A DNA stretch of 64,000 nucleotides. Origin: RBC038 sp041390625. GTDB lineage: Bacteria > Chloroflexota > Dehalococcoidia > UBA2979. The notes beneath the pieces are model-generated. The model searched no databases. It was given only the letters and a program-made list of their open reading frames with translations, and was not told the DNA's origin. The translations under genes were made by a program, and so were the position numbers. Location: positions 1-64,000 of the forward strand of contig JAWKPM010000001.1 in NCBI GenBank assembly GCA_041390625.1. Direction: 5' to 3'. Each line of letters starts with the position of its first letter. The first letter of the stretch is position 1. This document shows, one piece after another, positions 59,314 through 64,000 of this stretch.

Positions 59314-59468
59314 AGTTGGGGTCCTGTCGGCTCGGCTGGGGTCGGCACACGGCGTCTCAGCGGGGTACTGATCAACCGCGTACGCAAGAATAACGAAGCC
59401 TGCCGGTTTGGTAAAGGGCGTACACAGATGCGCGGCGCCCTTGAATCCACCGAGGACCGGATCAGGGG

Positions 59469-60668
59469 CTAAAGGACGACCGGCGCCTCGAGGCGGAGTC
59501 GCTCCACGATGGGGGGGAGGGCGGCGACGACCGCGTCCACGTCCTCGGCGGTCACGGCCGGCGAGAGCGTCATGCGGACGGAGCCAATCGCGAGTTCGAG
59601 CGGCACGTCCATCGCGAGGAGAACGTGTGAGGGCTCCCACGTCGATGACGTGCAGGCGGCGCCGGCGGAGCAGGCGACGCCGACCTGGTCGAGGGCCTCG
59701 ACGACCGCTTCGCCCTCGACGCCGGGGATGCAGAAGTGGAGGTTGTTCGGCAGACGCTCGATCGGGTGGCCGTTGAGCCTCGCATCGGGAATGGCGCGCG
59801 TCACGCCGTCGCGGAGACGGTTGCGCAGCGCCTCGGTGTCGGCCACGTAGGCCTCGCGTTCGCTCTGCGCCAGCACGAGGGCAGTCGAGAGGCCAACGAT
59901 GCCCGGGGTGTTCTCGGTGCCCGAGCGGCGCTGCCGCTCCTGGCCTCCACCCGACATCTGCTCGAGGAAGGGCACGTCGCGTCGGACGTAGAGCAGACCG
60001 GTACCCTTCGGACCTCCGAACTTGTGGCCGGAGAGCGAGAGCAGGTCGACGCCGAGGCGGTCGACGTTCAGTGGCCTCGCGTTCACAGCCTGGACGGCGT
60101 CGGTGTGGAACGGGACGCGGCGGCCGAGCCGCACCTCGATGTCGCGCAGGCGGGCGGCGACCTCCTCGATGGGCTGGATCGTGCCCACCTCGTTGTTCGC
60201 GTACATGACGGAGACGAGCACGGTGTCAGGGCGGACGGCGGCGGCCACCTCTTCGGGGTCGACCCGGCCGAACTCATCGACGGGGACGAATTCGACCTCG
60301 AATCCGAAGCGCTCGAGGAACTGGGCTGAGTGAATGACGGCGTGGTGCTCGACGGCCGTCGTGACGATGTGCGCACCGATGCCGGCGTCGCGTTGGGCGA
60401 AGGCGACGCCCTTCAGCGCGGCGTTGATGCTCTCCGTGCCGCCCGAGGTGAAGACGAGCTCCTCGGGGATGGCGCCGAGCACGGACGCGACCGCGGTGCG
60501 CGCGTCATCGATGGCGGCCGCGGCGTCGTAGCCGCCGGCGTGGTGGCCGGAGGGGTTCGCGTAGACCTCGGAGAAGAAGGGCAGCATCGCCTCGAGCGCC
60601 TCGGGGCGAACGGGTGTCGATGCGGCGGAGTCGAGGTAGATGCGGTGTTGTGGCGTCAGCGACTGCAC
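59469..60668 (-). CDS. iscS: cysteine desulfurase (IscS/NifS-like)
   Basis: A 399-aa class V PLP enzyme that removes sulfur from cysteine for Fe-S clusters and thiolation. IYLDSAASTPVRPEALEAM, FTSGGTESINAAL, TTAVEHHAV, the PLP Lys216 in SLSGHKFGGPKG and the persulfide Cys333 in VACSAGAACTSST are intact. GTG 60668 is chosen; an upstream TTG at 60704 overlaps the promoter. A short leader and a palindromic operator precede it. No scaffold protein gene is adjacent. Confidence 0.9.
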   Translation of the reverse strand: MQSLTPQHRIYLDSAASTPVRPEALEAMLPFFSEVYANPSGHHAGGYDAAAAIDDARTAVASVLGAIPEELVFTSGGTESINAALKGVAFAQRDAGIGAHIVTTAVEHHAVIHSAQFLERFGFEVEFVPVDEFGRVDPEEVAAAVRPDTVLVSVMYANNEVGTIQPIEEVAARLRDIEVRLGRRVPFHTDAVQAVNARPLNVDRLGVDLLSLSGHKFGGPKGTGLLYVRRDVPFLEQMSGGGQERQRRSGTENTPGIVGLSTALVLAQSEREAYVADTEALRNRLRDGVTRAIPDARLNGHPIERLPNNLHFCIPGVEGEAVVEALDQVGVACSAGAACTSSTWEPSHVLLAMDVPLELAIGSVRMTLSPAVTAEDVDAVVAALPPIVERLRLEAPVVL

Positions 60669-60672
60669 TCGA

Positions 60673-60704
60673 TGACCGTACCCCCAAGGGGTATCCGCGG
60701 TCAA
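60673..60704 (-). promoter_or_regulatory. promoter of cysteine desulfurase gene
   Basis: On the minus strand TTGACC and TACGGT stand about 17-18 bp apart, ending a few bases before GTG 60668, so the message has almost no leader. The palindrome TACCCC-N3-GGGGTA lies between the two hexamers. Confidence 0.6.
60679..60693. promoter_or_regulatory. CsoR/CstR-like operator TACCCC-N3-GGGGTA
   Basis: A perfect 6-bp inverted repeat with a 3-bp spacer in the spacer of the promoter. It has the G-tract palindrome form bound by CsoR-family repressors, including persulfide sensors (CstR) and copper sensors (CsoR). Placement between -35 and -10 fits repression. No CsoR-like gene is in the window. Confidence 0.55.
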
Positions 60705-60763
60705 CGTGACGCCCCCTACTCGACGCCAACGTCGATGTCACAGCAGCCTTGCGAACGGACGCG

Positions 60764-62212
60764 CTACTTCGAGGCGGCCATCTCCGCGCGAGCGTTGTAG
60801 AAGTCCACGGCACGACCGAGGGCGATCGCGGCGCGCTCGAAGTTCGGGTAGACCGCGAATCCTCGGGAGGCGACGTGGGTACGCGCGGCGAGGATGGCCT
60901 CGCCGGAGCCGGCGCCCGCGCTGCCCTCGTGGATCATCGCGACCACGGGCTCGCCGGTGCGCTGTCGATACGCATCGAGGAGGTCGAGCATGCCGTCGAG
61001 GCGCTTCATGCCGTCGCCGCCCTGCGGGCCCGGGCCTCGAGCGGAGAGCTCGATGGCGACACCGCCATCGATCGCATCGTCCTCGGCGAGGATCTCGAGG
61101 ATCTTCGCCAGGTTCTCGGTCTCCCGACCAATCGTCGACGCGGCATCGAAGGGGTTGCGGTAGGAGCCGCCAATGACGGTAAAGAACTCGGCGAGCTTGG
61201 CGTAGGAGGCGTCGGACAGCTGGGGCACATCGAAGCCCGCGTACTGGAACTGGTCGGTGATGGCGACGGACTGGCCGCCGGTCATCGCAATCAACGCGAT
61301 GCCTCGCGCGACCGGCTCGTTCGTGTTGTGGAGCGCGGTCACCACATCGAGGGTCTCATCGATCGAGCGGGTGCCGATCGCGCCGGCCTGCTTCACCATC
61401 GAGTCCCACACGGCGACGGCGGAAGCGAGTGACCCGGTGTGCGACTGGATGGCGCGCGCGCCGGCCGGTGAACGACCACCGCGCCAGAGCACGACGGGCT
61501 TCACCGCGACGGTCTTCTTCAGTGCCTCGAAGAAGCGGCGGCCGTCCTTCGGGTCCTCGAGGTACATCACGATGATGTCGGTGTCGGGGTCCTCGCGCAG
61601 GTAGTCGAGGTAGTCGGGCGGGCTCAGCACGACCGCGTTCCCGATCGAGATCGAGCGCGTCACCTTGATGCCGAGGCGCTGCAGCCCGAGCGTCATGCCG
61701 ATGGCGTGTGTGCCGCTCTGCGCGATCACGGAGACGCGACCGCCCTCGCCCTGCTCGGCGTCGGTGGTGAACTTCACGCCCAGGCGTCGGTTGTAGATGC
61801 CCATGCAGTTCGGGCCGACGAGGGGCATGTTGTCGCCCTTCGCCAGCTCGACGATGCGCTCCTGGAGCGCGATGGCGTCCGGCTCACCGGTCTCGGCGAA
61901 GCCCGAGGTGAACATGGAGATGCCGCCCACGCCTCGTTCGACCGAGTCGGCGACGATGCGGGGCGCGATCGGCCTCGGGACGGCACAGATCACGAGGTCG
62001 ATGTCGCCGGGCACGTCCGCGAGCGAGCTGAAGTTGCGGAAGCCGCGCTTCTCGATCTCGGCGACCTCCTTCGGGTCGACCTGGACCGAGTAGAGCTCGC
62101 CGGTGAACTCACTCTGGTTCGAGAGCCACTGGTAGTTGGGGCCCTTGTCGCCGACGACGACGATGGTGCGGGGGTTGAGGGTCCGGTGGAGCCGGTCGCG
62201 GTCGACCGCCAC
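60764..62212 (-). CDS. acyl-CoA synthetase (ADP-forming) alpha-type subunit
   Basis: A 482-aa protein with a CoA-binding domain (TIVVVGDKGPNYQWLSNQSE, LVICAVPRPIAPRIVADSV), then succinyl-CoA-ligase-like domains (LVGPNCMGIYNR, IAQSGTHAIGM, SHTGSLASAVAVWD). The ADP-forming family interconverts acyl-CoA and acid with ATP. The phosphohistidine helix region holds SHTG. GTG 62212 follows the stop of the beta-type gene by 2 bp. Confidence 0.85.
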   Translation of the reverse strand: MAVDRDRLHRTLNPRTIVVVGDKGPNYQWLSNQSEFTGELYSVQVDPKEVAEIEKRGFRNFSSLADVPGDIDLVICAVPRPIAPRIVADSVERGVGGISMFTSGFAETGEPDAIALQERIVELAKGDNMPLVGPNCMGIYNRRLGVKFTTDAEQGEGGRVSVIAQSGTHAIGMTLGLQRLGIKVTRSISIGNAVVLSPPDYLDYLREDPDTDIIVMYLEDPKDGRRFFEALKKTVAVKPVVLWRGGRSPAGARAIQSHTGSLASAVAVWDSMVKQAGAIGTRSIDETLDVVTALHNTNEPVARGIALIAMTGGQSVAITDQFQYAGFDVPQLSDASYAKLAEFFTVIGGSYRNPFDAASTIGRETENLAKILEILAEDDAIDGGVAIELSARGPGPQGGDGMKRLDGMLDLLDAYRQRTGEPVVAMIHEGSAGAGSGEAILAARTHVASRGFAVYPNFERAAIALGRAVDFYNARAEMAASK

Positions 62213-62214
62213 GC

Positions 62215-62907
62215 CTAGGCCTCCGCCAGCACCACGCGAGCGTCGACGGCGATGGCGCCGTCCGGCCGCGCGATGACCGGGTTGAGGTCGAGCTCCGCGA
62301 CCTCCGGATGCTTCTGCGCGAACTCGGAGACCTGGAGAATCATCTTCTCGAGCGCGGAGAGATCGGCGCCGGCCTGGCCTCGCACGCCCTCGAGGACGGG
62401 GAAGGCCTTGATCTCACGGACGAGCTGCGAGGCATCGCGGGCCTCGAGCGGGATGATCCGGAAGGCGACGTCCTTCATCACCTCGACGAAGATGCCGCCG
62501 AGGCCGAACATCATCACCGGGCCGAACTGCGGGTCGGTGGTGGTGCCGATGATGACCTCGGTGCCGGAAGCGGCCATCTGCTGGACCGCCACGCCCTCGG
62601 TCTTCGCGCCGGGGGCGTTGGCCTTCACCTTCTCCATCATCGCCTCGTAGCCGGCGCGGACGGCGTCGGCGTCCTCGAGACCGAGGACCACGCCGCCGAC
62701 GTCGGACTTGTGGGCGATGTCAGGCGAGACAACCTTGAGGACGATCGGGAAGCCGAGCTCGGTAGCGACCGAGGCGGCCTCGTCGGCGCTGGTCGCGAGC
62801 CTGGAGAGCGTCACGGGGACGCCGGCATCGTGGAGGAGCTGCTTCGACTCGACTTCGGTCAGCAGCGTGCGGCCCGCGGCGCGGGCCTCGGCGATCGGGT
62901 CGGCCAT
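62215..62907 (-). CDS. acyl-CoA synthetase (ADP-forming) beta-type subunit
   Basis: A 230-aa ATP-grasp_5 protein: LLHDAGVPVTLSRLATSADE, ELGFPIVLKVVSPDIAHKSD, GGVVLGL, IIGTTTDPQFGPVMMFGLGG and DLNPVIARPDGAIAVDARVV. It supplies the ATP-binding half of the synthetase whose other half is encoded by the next gene. ATG 62907 has GAGGAGC 9 nt upstream. The pair forms an operon in the order beta-alpha. Confidence 0.88.
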   Translation of the reverse strand: MADPIAEARAAGRTLLTEVESKQLLHDAGVPVTLSRLATSADEAASVATELGFPIVLKVVSPDIAHKSDVGGVVLGLEDADAVRAGYEAMMEKVKANAPGAKTEGVAVQQMAASGTEVIIGTTTDPQFGPVMMFGLGGIFVEVMKDVAFRIIPLEARDASQLVREIKAFPVLEGVRGQAGADLSALEKMILQVSEFAQKHPEVAELDLNPVIARPDGAIAVDARVVLAEA

Positions 62908-63115
62908 CGGGTGGTTGCTCCTCAAACTCAGCGTGCCCGGCGCCCGGGCGGGGCAAGCATAGATTCGGCCTCGGTGACCCGCAACAACGGACGGCGATGA
63001 GAACGACGGTGTCGCGCGGCACTTGACGAGCCCGTCCGTCAGTCGATATAGAACGGGCGTTCGGAACACCCATGCGGCGCCAACGAGCACACGCCGAGCC
63101 AACGAGGGGCCCGCC

Positions 63116-64000
63116 ATGACCGTTTCACGTGAAACACGTTACGTCGTGTACGAGCGCGACGAGGACGGCGTCTCCTTCTCGATCGAGGTGATCGAGGCGA
63201 GCGCGTGGGACCCCTCCGTCCTCGAGGCACCAGCGCCGGAGCGAGCCGATGCGCGCCTCGTGCGGCTGCACGGCCTCGAGGCGCCGCCGGCGGTCGAGCT
63301 GCCTCGATGGCTGCGCGTCGAGTCGCAGCCGCTGCAGGTCGCCGAGGGTCGCGCGGCGTACGCCATCGGTACGGAGGCGCAGGACGCGGTGGACGCTTCG
63401 ACGGTTGAGCCGGCCTCGATACAGCGCATCGCGGAGATCGGGCGCTCACTGTGGCCGTGGTCGCCCTACTACCGCGCGCCGGGGGCGACGCTGGATGAGT
63501 ACCTGTTGGCGGGGGCCGCCGCGCTCGCTCACCCTCGGCCCGCGCCGACCGAGCGAGCTCGACGCCTCGACGCGATCGCGGCGTTCTGCGAGGGGAGGCC
63601 CGCGCCGCTCGATGCGCTGGCCTCGGTGCGCGGCGAGGCCCTCGAGCGGCTGCTCGCGCAGCGATTCGGCGATCCCGACGCCTTCGCGGACGCCCTGCTG
63701 CTCGAGCGCATCGAGGAGCTCGACCCCGAGGTGGCGCGCGAGCTTCGGTTCCTGCGCGGCGCCGAAGTGCCGGCCGACGCGCAGGCGTACGTCGAGCTGG
63801 CGATCGACCGTCGGGTGCTGCTCGCCCAGGCCTCGCCGTGGCGCTTCGTCGAGGGCGAACCGTTCGCTGCGCCCATGGCTGCCGTGCGGACATGGCGACA
63901 GCGCTACGAGCGCGCGTACGCCGGGCACTACCGCTCGGTCGTCTCGGCGGCGACCGAGGTGCGTCGCGCGCTGGCCGAGGCGGGGCGCCTGGCGGCGGCG
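63116..64000 (+). CDS. hypothetical protein, truncated at window edge
   Basis: An open frame of 295 residues without stop to the end of the window. Its first codons read MTVSRETRYVVYERDEDG and contain the parS-like palindrome. The body is Ala/Glu/Arg-rich and largely helical (LLERIEELDPEVARELRFLR, EVRRALAEAGRLAAA). Host-like codon use and abundant CCTCG words support coding. No family is recognised. Confidence 0.6.
   Translation, partial: MTVSRETRYVVYERDEDGVSFSIEVIEASAWDPSVLEAPAPERADARLVRLHGLEAPPAVELPRWLRVESQPLQVAEGRAAYAIGTEAQDAVDASTVEPASIQRIAEIGRSLWPWSPYYRAPGATLDEYLLAGAAALAHPRPAPTERARRLDAIAAFCEGRPAPLDALASVRGEALERLLAQRFGDPDAFADALLLERIEELDPEVARELRFLRGAEVPADAQAYVELAIDRRVLLAQASPWRFVEGEPFAAPMAAVRTWRQRYERAYAGHYRSVVSAATEVRRALAEAGRLAAA
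63121..63136. other. parS-like ParB-binding site
   Basis: CGTTTCACGTGAAACA matches the bacterial parS consensus TGTTTCACGTGAAACA at 15 of 16 positions, with the 14-bp palindrome GTTTCACGTGAAAC perfect. Such sites cluster near chromosome origins and load ParB. It overlaps codons 2-7 of the gene at 63116. Confidence 0.85.

Overview
The window is a GC-rich (roughly two-thirds G+C) bacterial chromosome segment with dense genes, frequent GTG/TTG starts and many 4-bp start/stop overlaps. F420/flavin-type oxidoreductases, a circularly permuted ATP-grasp/alpha-E/transglutaminase/Anbu cluster, a malic enzyme with an N-terminal ACT domain and a two-subunit acyl-CoA synthetase fit a Chloroflexota (Dehalococcoidia-like) or actinobacterial host. 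I cannot settle the phylum from sequence alone. A near-perfect ParB-binding site (parS) at 63121-63136 suggests the segment lies on a chromosome not far from its origin.

Layout. 1-9.7 kb is housekeeping: LLM oxidoreductase, NAD(P)HX epimerase, tRNA-Glu, malic enzyme, a sulfite-oxidase-fold molybdoenzyme, then the coupled lspA-rluD-gltX run and tRNA-Gln. 9.8-14.6 kb holds a cupin and the ATP-grasp/alpha-E/transglutaminase/Anbu peptidase cluster. 14.6-23.3 kb carries a PPOX oxidoreductase, three tandem copies of a divergent GNAT-like family, an IscA-type protein, a VTT membrane protein, an SDR, a 14-TM MFS exporter, a PAC2 protein and a tRNA-Trp/Leu/Cys cluster.

An integrated element of about 15.5 kb (23368-38881) sits in the 3' end of tRNA-Cys, flanked by a perfect 46-bp duplication. 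Its right half is a tightly overlapping leftward operon (excisionase-like protein, prim-pol, DUF3631 helicase-like protein, zinc-ribbon and repeat proteins) plus a rightward tyrosine integrase. Its left half is rightward: a terminase-small-subunit-like protein, an ATP-dependent DNA ligase, a 1243-aa Ser/Thr kinase-STAND ATPase and two NTF2-like proteins. No capsid, portal or tail genes are visible, so it looks like a phage satellite or integrative element with cargo.

39-54.8 kb is a surface polysaccharide region. It has three more GNAT-like paralogs, a GT4 glycosyltransferase, Gfo/Idh/MocA dehydrogenase, DegT aminotransferase, Wzz-like chain-length protein, MurJ/Wzx-like flippase, O-antigen ligase/polymerase-like protein, initiating sugar-phosphate transferase, FemAB-like protein, a membrane-anchored GH5-type glycosidase and a seventh GNAT-like paralog. 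54.9-59 kb has a secreted lytic-transglycosylase-like protein with a 72-bp repeat linker, another GNAT protein, a zinc-ribbon protein and a lipoprotein. 59-64 kb has an HTH protein, a cysteine desulfurase with a CsoR/CstR-like operator, the acyl-CoA synthetase pair and a truncated gene that starts over the parS site.

Standing out: the seven-member GNAT-like family around the polysaccharide locus, the satellite-like element with paired arm-type repeats, and a very abundant, strand-polarised word CCTCG that is depleted in most of the element.
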